Source: Rhodococcus ruber
GTDB taxonomy: Bacteria > Actinomycetota > Actinomycetes > Mycobacteriales > Mycobacteriaceae
DNA length: 64,000 bases
Assembly: GCF_027270735.1 (NCBI RefSeq)
Contig: NZ_JAPWIJ010000003.1
Coordinates: 528,124-592,123, forward strand
Direction of reading: 5' to 3'
Shown here: piece after piece, positions 7,706 to 19,768 of the stretch
Numbering within the stretch: position 1 is the stretch's first letter
How the letters are laid out: every line of letters starts with the position of its first letter
Program-made: the position numbers and the translations under genes
Notes under the pieces: model-generated
What the model was told of the DNA's origin: nothing
The model's input: only the letters and a program-made list of their open reading frames with translations
The model's database searches: none

Positions 7706-9007
7706 TCACAATGAAACGCGGTCGCCCGAACGTCGAAGAGCCTTGGCCTGACGCTTGGCTTCCTTCTTCGCGTTGCGCAAGCTCACGCGCGCCTCTTGCA
7801 TGGCCGAACGTAGGCCTCGACGCTGTCCGGTGAGCGGATCGATCCGGAGCGCATGAACGGCGGGCGACTCCCCTACCCGCCATCGTCGTTCGGACGACGT
7901 CTCGGGAGCGTTGTCGGACGTGGCGCGCAACCACGAGTCGGGCAGCGACAGCTTGTGGATGGTCCGCAGCGCCAGCAGGTACTGCTTGCCGAGCGACCCT
8001 GTGGTGTAAGGCAAGTCGTACTTCTCGCACAGGGCGTGCACCTTCTCCGCGATCTCCGAGTACCGGTTGCTCGGCAGGTCCGGGAACATATGGTGCTCGA
8101 TCTGGTAGCAGAGGTTGCCACTCATGAAGGCCATCACAGGACCGGCCTCGAAGTTGGCGCTTCCCAGCATCTGACGCAAGTACCACTCGGGACGCGTCTC
8201 CGTCTCGAACTGGCCGATCGTGAACTTCTCCGCGCCGTCCGGAAAGTGGCCACAGAAGATAACCGCGTACGCCCACAGATTCCGGACCAGATTGGCGGTG
8301 GCGTTGGCGGTCAACGTGGACTTCCACGCCGGGCCGGACAGTGCCGGAAACAGGACGAAATCCTTACCCACCTGCTTGGCGATCTTGCGCGCGAACGCGC
8401 GGCTCGCCGGAGACTTCAACAGACCTTGTTCGCCCTCGCCGTCCAACTGCTTCTGAGCGTCGTAATCGTGCAGTGCGATGCCCCACTCGAAGGTGGTGGC
8501 CAGCACGATGTTGGCGAGCGGCTGAACGAGGTTGATCGGCTTCCACGGCTCGTCGCGGGTCATGCGCAAGATGCCGAAACCGATGTCGTCATCCATGCCG
8601 ACGATGTTGGTGTACGTGTGGTGCGAGTAGTTGTGGGCGCGTTTCCACTGCTCCGACGGTCCGGTCTGATCCCACTCCCACGAGGTGGAGTGAATTTCCG
8701 GATCGTTCATCCAGTCCCACTGGCCGTGCATGACGTTGTGGCCGAGTTCCATGTTCTCGATGATCTTCGCGACGCTGAGCATCGCTGTCCCGGCAAGCCA
8801 GGCCGGTCGGTATTTGCTACCGAGCAACACCGCGCGCCCACCGAGTTCCAGTAGTCGCTGCAGTCTGATCGTTCGGCGAATGTAGGCGGCATCGCGCTCG
8901 CCGCGGCTGTCCTCGACGTCGCGTCGGATCGCGTCCAGTTCACGCCCGAACGCTTCCATGTCTTCTTCGCTCAGATGCGCGAATTCTTTGATATCGGTGA
9001 TGGCCAC
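7706..9007 (-). CDS. Membrane fatty acyl-CoA desaturase, DesA3 type (copy 2)
   Basis: A 433-residue paralogue of the preceding desaturase, with the same boxes HNVMHGQWDW, HNYSHHTYTN and QIEHHMFPDLP. It also has a longer lysine/arginine-rich C-terminal tail (KKEAKRQAKALRRSGD). The GTG at 9007 is preceded by GGAGGA and aligns with the copy-1 start; a TTG at 9019 would fall within the ribosome-binding site. The pair arose by tandem duplication relative to the single desA3 I remember in mycobacteria. Divergence is concentrated in the central loop (residues about 190-225), so substrate chain length may differ. It has its own promoter element at 9062-9080. Confidence 0.92.
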   Translation of the reverse strand: MAITDIKEFAHLSEEDMEAFGRELDAIRRDVEDSRGERDAAYIRRTIRLQRLLELGGRAVLLGSKYRPAWLAGTAMLSVAKIIENMELGHNVMHGQWDWMNDPEIHSTSWEWDQTGPSEQWKRAHNYSHHTYTNIVGMDDDIGFGILRMTRDEPWKPINLVQPLANIVLATTFEWGIALHDYDAQKQLDGEGEQGLLKSPASRAFARKIAKQVGKDFVLFPALSGPAWKSTLTANATANLVRNLWAYAVIFCGHFPDGAEKFTIGQFETETRPEWYLRQMLGSANFEAGPVMAFMSGNLCYQIEHHMFPDLPSNRYSEIAEKVHALCEKYDLPYTTGSLGKQYLLALRTIHKLSLPDSWLRATSDNAPETSSERRWRVGESPAVHALRIDPLTGQRRGLRSAMQEARVSLRNAKKEAKRQAKALRRSGDRVSL

Positions 9008-9061
9008 CGGGTCCTCCAACAGTTGAGTGCAGTGCCCGAAATATCGTGGTTCGGCATGGGC

Positions 9062-9080
9062 AACCTACGTAAGCGTAACC
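9062..9080 (-). promoter_or_regulatory. Operator-like element upstream of desaturase copy 2
   Basis: AACCTACGTAAGCGTAACC is an imperfect palindrome, and 17 of 19 bases match the reverse complement of the element at 10282-10300. Confidence 0.65.
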
Positions 9081-9115
9081 GAACAGCCTGAGAAGTCAGT
9101 GTGCGAAAAACAGAC

Positions 9116-10270
9116 CTACAGTTCCAATGTGCAGTCGCCCGCAGCAGCGGAAATACACGTTTGCACACGATCGCCTTCGCTGTGCTCCTTGCCGGAACGA
9201 AGGTCGATGACGTGCCCTGCGGTCAACGGGACCACACACGTCTGGCAGATACCCATCCGGCAGCCGAACGGCATCTGAACTCCGAGACTCTCACCGGCTT
9301 CGAGAAGGCTCGTGGCCCCGTCGACAGCAACGTTCTTGTCCGATTTGGAGAACGTCACGGTGCCTCCGGCACCCGAAGTGTCGGCTCTGGAGATCTCGAA
9401 CCGCTCGAGGTGAAGCCTGTCCTCGATGCCCTCACGCTTCCAGGTCTTCTCGATCTCTTCGAGGAGGGCCGCGGGGCCACAGGCCCAGGTGTCGCGCGTC
9501 CGCCAATCGGGGTACAGCTCGTCGAGCGAGGCCAGCGCGAACTTGCCGTCGGATCGCGTCAACTGCACATGGGAAGTGAAGTTGGGATGGGACTTCTCCA
9601 ACGCGGCGAGCTCCGCGGCGAACATCACCTCGTCCTCGGTGGGAGCCGAGTGGATGTGCACCGTGTCGGGCATGTCCCCGTGTCGATCCAGTGCCCGCAG
9701 CATCGAGATGATCGGAGTGATGCCGCTACCCGCTGTGACGAACAGGATCTTGTTCGGCGGCGGAACCGGAAGCGCGAAATTTCCCTTCGGAGCGGCCAGG
9801 CGAACGATTGTTCCCTGCGGCACGCCGCCGACGAGGTGCGAGGACAGGAAACCCTCGGGCATCGCCTTGACCGTGATGGAAATGAGTTTGTCTTCCCAGT
9901 TCGGCGGCGAGGTCAACGAGTACGACCGCCAGTGCCACCGTCCGCCGAGGTGCAAGCCGATGCCGATGTACTGACCCGGCTGATAGTCGAAATTGAAGCC
10001 CCATCCAGGCCTGATCACCAGCGTCACCGCAGTCGCGGTCTCCTGCTCCACTCGCACGATGCGGCCTCGCAACTCGCGCGCCGACCACAGTGGATTCGCC
10101 AGATGCAGGTAGTCGTCCGGCAACAAGGGAGTGGTGATGCGGGTGAAAGCACCGCGCACCATGTTCAGTCTGGGACGCTTGGGGGCCGAGACGCCGGCCG
10201 CAGGAGCTTCCAGCCATTTCTTCAGATCCATCGGGTGTTCCATCCCCTCGATCGAGACTCCGAGCCGCAT
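9116..10270 (-). CDS. Ferredoxin-reductase/2Fe-2S electron-transfer partner of DesA3
   Basis: This 384-residue protein has an FAD-binding domain with RSYSLTSPP, an NAD(P)-binding domain with [13 protein letters not shown] and a C-terminal plant-type [2Fe-2S] domain with [13 protein letters not shown] plus a distal cysteine (QTCIS). It should pass electrons from NAD(P)H to the adjacent desaturases, as Rv3230c does for DesA3 in M. tuberculosis. The start is uncertain. ATG 10270 lies only 11 nt below the operator-like element. ATG 10243 and 10231 are alternatives, since GAGGGG ends right at the former. Confidence 0.9.
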   Translation of the reverse strand: MRLGVSIEGMEHPMDLKKWLEAPAAGVSAPKRPRLNMVRGAFTRITTPLLPDDYLHLANPLWSARELRGRIVRVEQETATAVTLVIRPGWGFNFDYQPGQYIGIGLHLGGRWHWRSYSLTSPPNWEDKLISITVKAMPEGFLSSHLVGGVPQGTIVRLAAPKGNFALPVPPPNKILFVTAGSGITPIISMLRALDRHGDMPDTVHIHSAPTEDEVMFAAELAALEKSHPNFTSHVQLTRSDGKFALASLDELYPDWRTRDTWACGPAALLEEIEKTWKREGIEDRLHLERFEISRADTSGAGGTVTFSKSDKNVAVDGATSLLEAGESLGVQMPFGCRMGICQTCVVPLTAGHVIDLRSGKEHSEGDRVQTCISAAAGDCTLEL

Positions 10271-10281
10271 CCGGCCATCGA

Positions 10282-10300
10282 GGTTACGCTACCGTAGGTT
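10282..10300 (-). promoter_or_regulatory. Operator-like element upstream of the reductase gene
   Basis: GGTTACGCTACCGTAGGTT is the third copy of the shared element. On the minus strand it contains TAGCGT (10291-10286), usable as the -10, so a bound repressor would block RNA polymerase. Confidence 0.65.
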
Positions 10301-10351
10301 CGGGGTCAGGGTCACCTTCGCCGCGAGGGTGCGGGGACGATCACAGCCTAA

Positions 10352-10891
10352 TCACAGCAGTTCGAGGAGAAACGACAACTCCTGCGGGGCGTACCACGCC
10401 AACGTGTGATCCTCGGCGTCTCCGAGCACGAACTCCGCGTCGGCATCACCCATGTCGGCAGCATCGACGGCCGCCGCCGCCTTGGCAACTGCCGATTCGG
10501 CACCTTCGAGATCGACGTGCACCGACGCGACCTGATCCATCCGTAAGGGCTCTTTCAACCGGACGACGGCATCGTCGAGATCGGGTCGCAGGGTGGGGTC
10601 CTCCACATCGGCTGCGATCACCGCTCGCCTGTACACCACACCCTCGGCGACCGTGCCGGTGTCGGCTTCGTCGTCGACGGCTGCGGCGATCAGGCGCAGC
10701 GAGGCCCGAGCAGCCTCCCCCATCGCCACCTCCGCCAGCTCCTCGTCTTCGCCGGAGGAATATGCCTCACGCAGAGTCGGCGTCACCGCGAACGCCGTCC
10801 GCGAGACCGGGCTGAATTCACCGTCCGCCGACAACACTCTCAAGAACTCCAGCGTCGCTGGAACGTAGACACGCATTGCAGAAGACCTCAT
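10352..10891 (-). CDS. DUF6912-family protein (Rv3231c-like)
   Basis: The 179-residue acidic, alanine-rich protein starts MRVYVPATLEFLRVL after a short leader and ends LAWYAPQELSFLLELL. I recognise it as the DUF6912 family, of unknown function, found next to the DesA3/Tgs3 genes in mycobacteria. No catalytic motif or membrane segment is visible. The ATG at 10891 overlaps the stop of the upstream acyltransferase gene by 4 nt (ATGA). The ATG at 10876 has GAGG 9 nt upstream and fits the family N terminus better. It is translationally linked to the WS/DGAT gene. Confidence 0.8.
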   Translation of the reverse strand: MRSSAMRVYVPATLEFLRVLSADGEFSPVSRTAFAVTPTLREAYSSGEDEELAEVAMGEAARASLRLIAAAVDDEADTGTVAEGVVYRRAVIAADVEDPTLRPDLDDAVVRLKEPLRMDQVASVHVDLEGAESAVAKAAAAVDAADMGDADAEFVLGDAEDHTLAWYAPQELSFLLELL

Positions 10892-12333
10892 ACTCTCGAA
10901 TCGTTACTCGCGTCGACCAATTCTTCCAGCGCCTCGTGCAGTAACGCCGTCACCACGTCCACGTCGGGCATGGCACCTCGATCGGCATTGAGCCCGAAGA
11001 AAACGAAACCGTCGTACGACGTCAAGCCGACACTCATCGCCTGGTTCTCGAACAACGGCGAAACCGGATACATCTCGAGCATGCGTGCGCCGCCGACGTA
11101 GAGGGGAAATTGCGGTCCGGGAGCGTTGGTGACGATCAGATTGAACACCCGCTGAGACAGTCGGCTGCCTGCCCGCGCGCCCATGGCGTGCAGACTCGCA
11201 GGCGCGAATCCAGTGATGCGCATCAGCGTCTGCGCGGTGACGCCGCGACTCTGATTGGCATGCGCCTCGGTGGCGTGCGCGATGTGCGAGAGCCGAACCA
11301 CCGCGTTCGATTCACCGACGGGCAGGTCGACCAGGAAGGACGAGATCTCGCTGCGATCGTCCTCGGTCGGCTCGGCAGGCCTGTCACCCACATCGCCGAA
11401 ACCGACGCGATCGGCGGAGACGTACACCGACATCGGCACCATGGCCCGGACAGTCGACGACGCGGTCACGGGTTCGCCGCGCGAAAGCAACCAGTTTCGC
11501 AGCGCGCCGGTGACGACTGCGAGCACCACGTCGTTGATCGAGCAACCGAAGCGATTGTGGATTCTGCGATAGTCCGACAGCTCGGTCTTGGCCACCGCGA
11601 ATCTGCGGTTTCGCGAAATCGGAGCGTTGAGCGGACTCGACGGCGCACTCTGGGTTGCGGTGCGCAGCAAAGCCGCAACCTTTCCTGCAGCGCGCACTGC
11701 GTCACCCGCGACACCGGCCATACCGTTCACTGCGCCCCGCAGAGCTTCGAGACTCTCCCCCGGCCGGACGACCAACTCGGTCAGCGCGTCTATGACGAGT
11801 GCAGAATCCTTGGGCTCGCGAGCGGGCATCCACAGTTCCTCGGCAACCGGCGGTGGATTCTTGCTCGCGTCGAGGATCACCTGACCGATGTCGAGTGCGT
11901 GCTCGCCGTCGACGAGCGCCGAGTGGGACTTGGTGAAGATGGCAAATCGGTTCTTCGACAGTCCCTCGACCAGGTACATCTCCCACAGAGGCCGAGTGCG
12001 GTCGAGAGGTCGCGAGGTCAGCCGTGCGATCAGATCGTGCAACTGGTCGTCCGAACCCGGCTTCGGGAGCGCCGAGCGCCGGATGTGGTAGGTGATGTCG
12101 AAATCCGCGTCGTCGACCCAAACCGGTCTGGCCAGACCGAAGGCGACTTCGCGAACTTTCTGCCGATACCGGGGAACCAGAGCCAATCGCTGTTCGACCA
12201 ACGACAGCAGACGCTCGTAACTGAAACCGCTGCGCGGGGTTCGAAAGATCGCGAGCGAGCCGAGGTGCATAGGACTGCTACTGGCCTCGAGAAAGTAGAA
12301 CGACGCATCCTGCGCTGTCAGCCTGGTCGCCAT
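10888..12333 (-). CDS. WS/DGAT-family acyltransferase-like protein (Tgs3-like)
   Basis: A 481-residue member of the wax ester synthase/diacylglycerol acyltransferase family. The N-terminal LTAQDASFYFLE, the RPLWEMYLVEGL segment and the C-terminal NAPGPQFPLYVGGARMLEMYPVS are typical. The catalytic HHxxxDG motif reads HSALVDG at residues 137-143, so the second histidine, normally the general base, is serine. I recall that M. tuberculosis Tgs3 (Rv3234c/Rv3233c, split into two frames) is also atypical here; in this genome the gene is one intact frame. Whether it still makes triacylglycerol is doubtful. It is divergent from the Rv3235-family gene and coupled to the DUF6912 gene. Confidence 0.88.
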   Translation of the reverse strand: MATRLTAQDASFYFLEASSSPMHLGSLAIFRTPRSGFSYERLLSLVEQRLALVPRYRQKVREVAFGLARPVWVDDADFDITYHIRRSALPKPGSDDQLHDLIARLTSRPLDRTRPLWEMYLVEGLSKNRFAIFTKSHSALVDGEHALDIGQVILDASKNPPPVAEELWMPAREPKDSALVIDALTELVVRPGESLEALRGAVNGMAGVAGDAVRAAGKVAALLRTATQSAPSSPLNAPISRNRRFAVAKTELSDYRRIHNRFGCSINDVVLAVVTGALRNWLLSRGEPVTASSTVRAMVPMSVYVSADRVGFGDVGDRPAEPTEDDRSEISSFLVDLPVGESNAVVRLSHIAHATEAHANQSRGVTAQTLMRITGFAPASLHAMGARAGSRLSQRVFNLIVTNAPGPQFPLYVGGARMLEMYPVSPLFENQAMSVGLTSYDGFVFFGLNADRGAMPDVDVVTALLHEALEELVDASNDSRV

Positions 12334-12530
12334 CGCGTGTTCCAGTCTCCGTCCTTGCGTGGAGTTCGCACCCGTTCGAGTAGGTCGAGCGCGCGGTGTG
12401 GCTCGAACCTAGAGTACGTGGCGGACGAGCGCCGGTCGCGGGGTCGTTCGAGGACTCGTGTCGCGGGAATCGACCTGGTTCGGCGGGGAACCGATCGCCG
12501 CCATGGACCGTCAATGTCGGTGTGAGCGTC

Positions 12531-13097
12531 ATGGAATCGAACGAACCACCGGACACCCCGAGCATTCCCGGGCCGAACCCCCGACTACACGCCGAACCGC
12601 ACTGCTTCCTCTCACGGGCCGCTCCCTTCGAGCCGCCGCTCTCGTCCACGACCGTCCATAGGTGGGATCTCACGGCAGCCGCCGAGCCGAGGCCGGTAGT
12701 ACACCGAACGTCCGTGCGCAGCAACCGTTCTCGACGACGCGCCGAGCCGGCCGGTCGGCCGGTCGTGCCCGCCGACGCGCGGTCGTCGGCCGACCGCGCG
12801 GTGCGCATGCTGATCGAAGTGATCGACCGCCGCCGCAGTGCGGATCAACTCACTGTGTTGTTCACCACCCCGATGATCGACCTGGTACGAACCATCGTGC
12901 GTAACCCACCGCCGGGGAGGCGGCTCGGATTCGCCGCCGTACACCGAGTGCACGTCGTCTACCAGACCGATGTCTCCGCGGAAATATTCGGCTCGTACAC
13001 CCGGGGCCCACGAGTGTTCGCCTTCGCCGGGCGGATCGAACTGGCAGTCGATCCACGCCGTCCCGGGTGGACCGTCACGTCGTTGCGAGTGGGGTGA
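12531..13097 (+). CDS. Rv3235-family protein
   Basis: The 188-residue protein has a disordered, proline- and arginine-rich N-terminal half. A conserved C-terminal domain follows (ADRAVRMLIEVIDRRRSADQL to GRIELAVDPRRPGWTVTSLRVG) that matches the Rv3235 family, often found near secA. Function is unknown. The ATG at 12531 is preferred; the frame is open further upstream but that part is low complexity. The gene converges on secA, and its stop codon overlaps the base of the shared terminator. Confidence 0.78.
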   Translation: MESNEPPDTPSIPGPNPRLHAEPHCFLSRAAPFEPPLSSTTVHRWDLTAAAEPRPVVHRTSVRSNRSRRRAEPAGRPVVPADARSSADRAVRMLIEVIDRRRSADQLTVLFTTPMIDLVRTIVRNPPPGRRLGFAAVHRVHVVYQTDVSAEIFGSYTRGPRVFAFAGRIELAVDPRRPGWTVTSLRVG

Positions 13098-13123
13098 GGG
13101 TCGCCTCGCGGTGAGGCGACCCT
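13097..13123. terminator. Bidirectional hairpin between Rv3235-family gene and secA
   Basis: A perfect 11-bp stem (13097-13107 with 13113-13123, AGGGTCGCCTC/GAGGCGACCCT) with a 5-nt loop lies between two convergent stop codons. Confidence 0.85.
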
Positions 13124-13129
13124 GATCCC

Positions 13130-16036
<2,907 letters not shown>

Positions 16037-16075
16037 GGGCTTTCTCGTCCTCGATCCTCGGTTCACGGGTACTGA

Positions 16076-16124
16076 CACGAACAACTGCATCACGAACAAC
16101 ACTGCATTGCGAACAACACTGCAT
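16076..16124. repeat. Three direct repeats upstream of secA
   Basis: Units at 16076-16090, 16091-16107 and 16108-16124 share the form (C/T)(A/G)CGAACAAC(AC)TGCAT, with one unit lacking the internal AC. They lie 40-88 nt upstream of the secA start codon. Confidence 0.7.
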
Positions 16125-16287
16125 CACTGTACGAGCTCACGGGTACATCACCACGGCATCTGCGCGGCGGGTGACCCGAACGCGTCCATGGTAGGCGGTG
16201 CCGCTGTGGGCGCGGCAAACCGAGTGTCGGTCGTCGGACATCCCGGGTTCGCCATCCGGACAACACCGACACGGCATCGACACAGCA

Positions 16288-16334
16288 CTGCAGGCTCGAC
16301 GTGGGGATCGAGTCCTCCGGCATCGAGCCTGCAG
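16288..16334 (-). terminator. Hairpin downstream of hpf
   Basis: Perfect 12-bp arms (16288-16299 and 16323-16334, CTGCAGGCTCGA and its complement) enclose a 23-nt loop, 54 nt beyond the hpf stop on the minus strand. There is no U tract, so the terminator role is inferred from position. Confidence 0.55.
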
Positions 16335-16388
16335 CGGTGATGGGATTTCACGGACGGCGAACGAACTCTGCCACCGCGAACGGGTGGG

Positions 16389-17057
16389 TCAGGTAAGTCT
16401 GATCAAGCCGTAATCGAAGGCGTGCCGTCGATACACGACCGACGGTCGGTCGGTGGCGCTGTCGTGGAACAGGAAGAAATCGTGACCGACGAGCTCCATT
16501 TCGTACAGTGCATCGTCGACGCTCATGGGAGCGGCCGAGTGAATCTTGGTGCGCACGATGTGCCCCGGGCCGCTCTGATCGTCCTCGAAGGAATCGAGCT
16601 TCGTGTCCGGGTCGAGTGCCAGCGTGTCGTCCTCGGCGAGTTCGGCGGTGGCCTCGGCAACGGAGACGGGCCGTTTCTCGCCGTAGTGGACCTTGCGCCG
16701 GTCCTTGGTTCGCCTGAGTCTGCTCTCGAGTTTCGACGTCACCGCTTCGAGAGCGGCATAGAAACTGTCGGCGCACGCTTCGGCACGAACAACCGGACCC
16801 TTGCCCTTCGCGGTGATCTCCACGCGTTGACATGCTTTGGCCTGACGGCGATTTCGTTCGTGCTGCAGTTCGACGTCGAACAAGTAGATGGAGGGATCGA
16901 AGCGCTCGAGGCGAGCCAATTTTTCGGAGACGTATATCCGGAAATGATCCGGTATCTCGACGTTGCGGCCCTTGACCACAACATCCGCGTTGCTCTTGGC
17001 GGGTTCTTCCGAAGGCTTCTCGTCGAAGAAAACCGAGGCTTGTGAAGGGGTCGTCAC
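16389..17057 (-). CDS. hpf: Long-form ribosome hibernation-promoting factor
   Basis: The 222-residue protein has the N-terminal S30AE fold (VVVKGRNVEIPDHFRIYVSEKL to the basic RLRRTKDRRKVHYG linker, residues about 25-135). The C-terminal dimerisation domain (IVRTKIHSAAPMSVDDALYEMELVGHDFFLF, residues about 165-222) makes 100S ribosomes in the long-form family. In M. tuberculosis the homologue Rv3241c lies beside secA1 as here. The GTG start has GGGAGG 5 nt upstream. The gene is monocistronic by the look of its flanks. Confidence 0.94.
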   Translation of the reverse strand: MTTPSQASVFFDEKPSEEPAKSNADVVVKGRNVEIPDHFRIYVSEKLARLERFDPSIYLFDVELQHERNRRQAKACQRVEITAKGKGPVVRAEACADSFYAALEAVTSKLESRLRRTKDRRKVHYGEKRPVSVAEATAELAEDDTLALDPDTKLDSFEDDQSGPGHIVRTKIHSAAPMSVDDALYEMELVGHDFFLFHDSATDRPSVVYRRHAFDYGLIRLT

Positions 17058-17257
17058 GCGTACCTCCCGATATCGGCCACGCCCACTGTTGGACGTGGCA
17101 AGTGTGCATGCCGAATGGGGAACCTTCCGGCATCAGAGTCCGGGGCATCACCTCGCATCTTGTCGATTGGGTGCGTGTCCGCGACGTTAGTCGGTCATCG
17201 ACTGGTGTGCCACCGTTCACCACGAATTGGTTGTCGGCGTGTCTTCCTCAGGAGTAC

Positions 17258-17941
17258 TCAGGCACTCGCCACCACGAGTGCACCGGCGATGGGTACTCCG
17301 AAATCGCTTAAGACTCTTGCTGATTCGGCCAGTGTGGCACCGGTGGTAACGACGTCGTCGATCAAAAGAACAGTGAAGGCCGCGGGCTGCGACGCACCTC
17401 CGCCGAACACTGGCCGACGCACCCCGACGGCCTCGATCCGACCCGCCACGTTGTGCTGACGTTGTCCGGCCGACAACCCGACCGAATCTCTGGCTCCACC
17501 GGACATGCGCAGCAACTCGGGGACGAGAACTCGCTCCGGTGCCAATTCCTCGGCGGCGATCCGAGCGCATCGTAGAACAGGATCACCCCCGCGCGCCCGG
17601 GCCGCGTGGGCCCGAGAGGGGGCGCTGACCAGAATCAACGAGCCCAGCTCTGGAGGATCGATCTCACCCGCCTCGCGCAGATGTCCGACGGCCGCTGCCA
17701 ATGCTCGTCCGAGCGGCCGGGCCACCGAACGGCGACCACGTTCCTTCAGGGCGATGACGGCGCTGCGACGCGGTCCGCTGTACGTGCCGAGAGCCCAACA
17801 CGGCACACCGGGATCGACACGCGGACGAACGGGGGTGGGTGGTACGAACAGCGCCTCGCCACACGCCCTGCACCAGTTCTCCCCCGGCACCCCACAACCG
17901 GCGCACTCGAGCGGGAGAACCAGATCGAGGAGTGTTCGCAT
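17258..17941 (-). CDS. ComF-family phosphoribosyltransferase-like protein
   Basis: The 227-residue protein starts MRTLLDLVLPLECAGCG. It has a four-cysteine zinc knuckle (CAGCGVPGENWCRAC) followed by a phosphoribosyltransferase fold with the PRPP loop VLLIDDVVTTGATL near the C terminus. ComF homologues help DNA uptake in competent bacteria, but in actinobacteria the role is unproven. It lies 45 nt downstream of lpqB at the end of the ahcY-mtrAB-lpqB operon, the same position as in mycobacteria (from memory). Confidence 0.87.
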   Translation of the reverse strand: MRTLLDLVLPLECAGCGVPGENWCRACGEALFVPPTPVRPRVDPGVPCWALGTYSGPRRSAVIALKERGRRSVARPLGRALAAAVGHLREAGEIDPPELGSLILVSAPSRAHAARARGGDPVLRCARIAAEELAPERVLVPELLRMSGGARDSVGLSAGQRQHNVAGRIEAVGVRRPVFGGGASQPAAFTVLLIDDVVTTGATLAESARVLSDFGVPIAGALVVASA

Positions 17942-17986
17942 GAGCGCCGAGTCTGCCCGCACCCACCGACACGCCACCGGCCGACA

Positions 17987-19768
17987 TCAGCCGGGCAGAA
18001 TCGGCACTGCTTTCACGCCTGCCAGGCCGGTGACCTCGCGCCAGTAACGGTCGCCGACCGGATCGGCGTTGTTGAGCGCGAACACCGCACGCGCATCGGC
18101 CACGTACTCCGTTTCCGGCGACGCGTCGACCGCCAGCACCGGAGTGGTCAGGTTGCGCGAGGGAAGGGCGTCCATCCTGGATCCATCGACCGTCACCTGC
18201 ACCACCGGCGTGTCCGTGGCGACTCTCGCAATCACGATGGTGTCTCCGGTGGACCAGTCCAAACTGGTGGCGTCACTGCCGAGTCCGATGGCCACCGCGC
18301 GGGGCGAGGTCAACGAGTACACGCCCGTGGGATCACGCACCACCGTCGCCACGTACACGACGCCGTCGACGATGAGCGCTGCTCGTACGCCGTCGCGGGC
18401 CAATCGCAGTTCGGTGATTCGGGTGCCCAGGGTCGTGACGGCGGTGGCGTCGACGGGTATCACCGAGACCTGACCGGTGGAGGGATCACGAGCGGCTCGG
18501 ATGACATTGGTGCCGTCGATGACCGCCCATGCCGCATTGTCGTCCGCCCCCCAGGTGGGCCGCGTGATCGACTGCCCTTCGGCCACCGGGAACGCGCCAC
18601 CGTCGTAGCTGCCCACCATGAGCGTGCTCGACGGGGCAGGCGCAGGACGCCCGGTGTCGGCGACACCTGCCACCAGAGTGCCGTCGTTCGACAACGCCAC
18701 CGAACGCAGATTGCGGGCCTGTCCGAAGTACCCGGGGGCGGGGGTGGTCTCGGCTTCGTCGACCCGGAGCAATCCGCCGGACGCGAGGGCGTGCAGCCCG
18801 ATGCCGGCGTCGGCGCCGCCGAGTGGATCGAAGGAGTCGACGCCTGCGGTCGTCCACCCGTCGGGCTTGGTCGTATCGATCGGTTGACCGTCGGCCAGCA
18901 GCACGTACGGGCCGGCCACCTCGGCCGACGCCAGGGTCCAGATCACCTGAGCGGCAAGGAGTTCGCGATCGCGGTCACTCTTGTTCTGAAGGCCGCCGAA
19001 GTCGATCTTGATGCCGCCGAGCCCCACCCCCACCTGAGAGGTCTGACCGTCGGCCTTGGTGATGGGACCGCGAATGCTCACGTCGTCGGACAGTTCGTTG
19101 CTCACTGCCGCCGACAGAGCCGACTTGGGACCGTCGATGAGCAGCTGCACGAGTTGATTGGCCAGCTGGTCCTGCGATCCGCTCGTCCAACGCACATCCG
19201 GCACGAGCACGCCGCCGAGAGGATCGACGAAGTAGAGCGATCGCTGCTGATACGTGTTCAGAAATGCGGACCGATCGATGACGACACCGGGCGGAAGCTT
19301 GGAGATGCGCCATTGACCGTCCACCCGCGTCATGTCGATCGCAACGTCGAAGGTGTCCGAACCCGCCTGATACTCCCCGCCCGAGGCCAGCATCCCGGCC
19401 GTCGTCGAACGAATCGTGAACTGCGCGGCATCGGCGGTACGTGGTCCGGACAGGGTGTCGATCCGGTCTGCGACGACGGTTCGCGCCCCGTCGTCCCAGG
19501 TTCCCGACGCCTCCTCGGTGAGGAATTGCCGAGCGGCCTGATGTCTGTTGCCGGAGATGGCGCTGGCCTCGAAGAAATCGTCCAGCAAGCGATCGGGCTC
19601 GCGTCCGGGCTCGGGGGCCGGGGCACTCGTCGGCACGGCACCATCGGTCAGGGTTCCGATTGCCTGCGGGCTGGAGGACTCGGGCAGGCTGGCGCAGCCA
19701 CCGACCAGCGCGATCGTAAGTGCGCAGATCGCCAGTACCCGACTACCGCGACGAGCCGACCGAATCAC
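17987..19768 (-). CDS. lpqB: Lipoprotein LpqB (MtrAB-associated)
   Basis: The 593-residue precursor has a lipoprotein signal peptide ending in the lipobox LVGGC, with the lipidated cysteine at residue 25. A GerMN-like region follows, then a beta-propeller-like C-terminal domain rich in GxxxVAGVAD-type strands. LpqB interacts with the extracellular part of MtrB and modulates MtrA signalling in mycobacteria. The GTG start overlaps the mtrB stop by 4 nt (GTGA), which fixes it and indicates coupling. comF follows. Confidence 0.93.
   Translation of the reverse strand: MIRSARRGSRVLAICALTIALVGGCASLPESSSPQAIGTLTDGAVPTSAPAPEPGREPDRLLDDFFEASAISGNRHQAARQFLTEEASGTWDDGARTVVADRIDTLSGPRTADAAQFTIRSTTAGMLASGGEYQAGSDTFDVAIDMTRVDGQWRISKLPPGVVIDRSAFLNTYQQRSLYFVDPLGGVLVPDVRWTSGSQDQLANQLVQLLIDGPKSALSAAVSNELSDDVSIRGPITKADGQTSQVGVGLGGIKIDFGGLQNKSDRDRELLAAQVIWTLASAEVAGPYVLLADGQPIDTTKPDGWTTAGVDSFDPLGGADAGIGLHALASGGLLRVDEAETTPAPGYFGQARNLRSVALSNDGTLVAGVADTGRPAPAPSSTLMVGSYDGGAFPVAEGQSITRPTWGADDNAAWAVIDGTNVIRAARDPSTGQVSVIPVDATAVTTLGTRITELRLARDGVRAALIVDGVVYVATVVRDPTGVYSLTSPRAVAIGLGSDATSLDWSTGDTIVIARVATDTPVVQVTVDGSRMDALPSRNLTTPVLAVDASPETEYVADARAVFALNNADPVGDRYWREVTGLAGVKAVPILPG

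Larger units (their letters stand above)
16037..16388. other. secA leader/promoter region
   Basis: This 352-nt gap holds no convincing gene. It contains three direct repeats near the secA start and a long hairpin close to hpf, described separately. The secA promoter must lie between them, but I could not assign -10/-35 hexamers with confidence. Confidence 0.6.
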
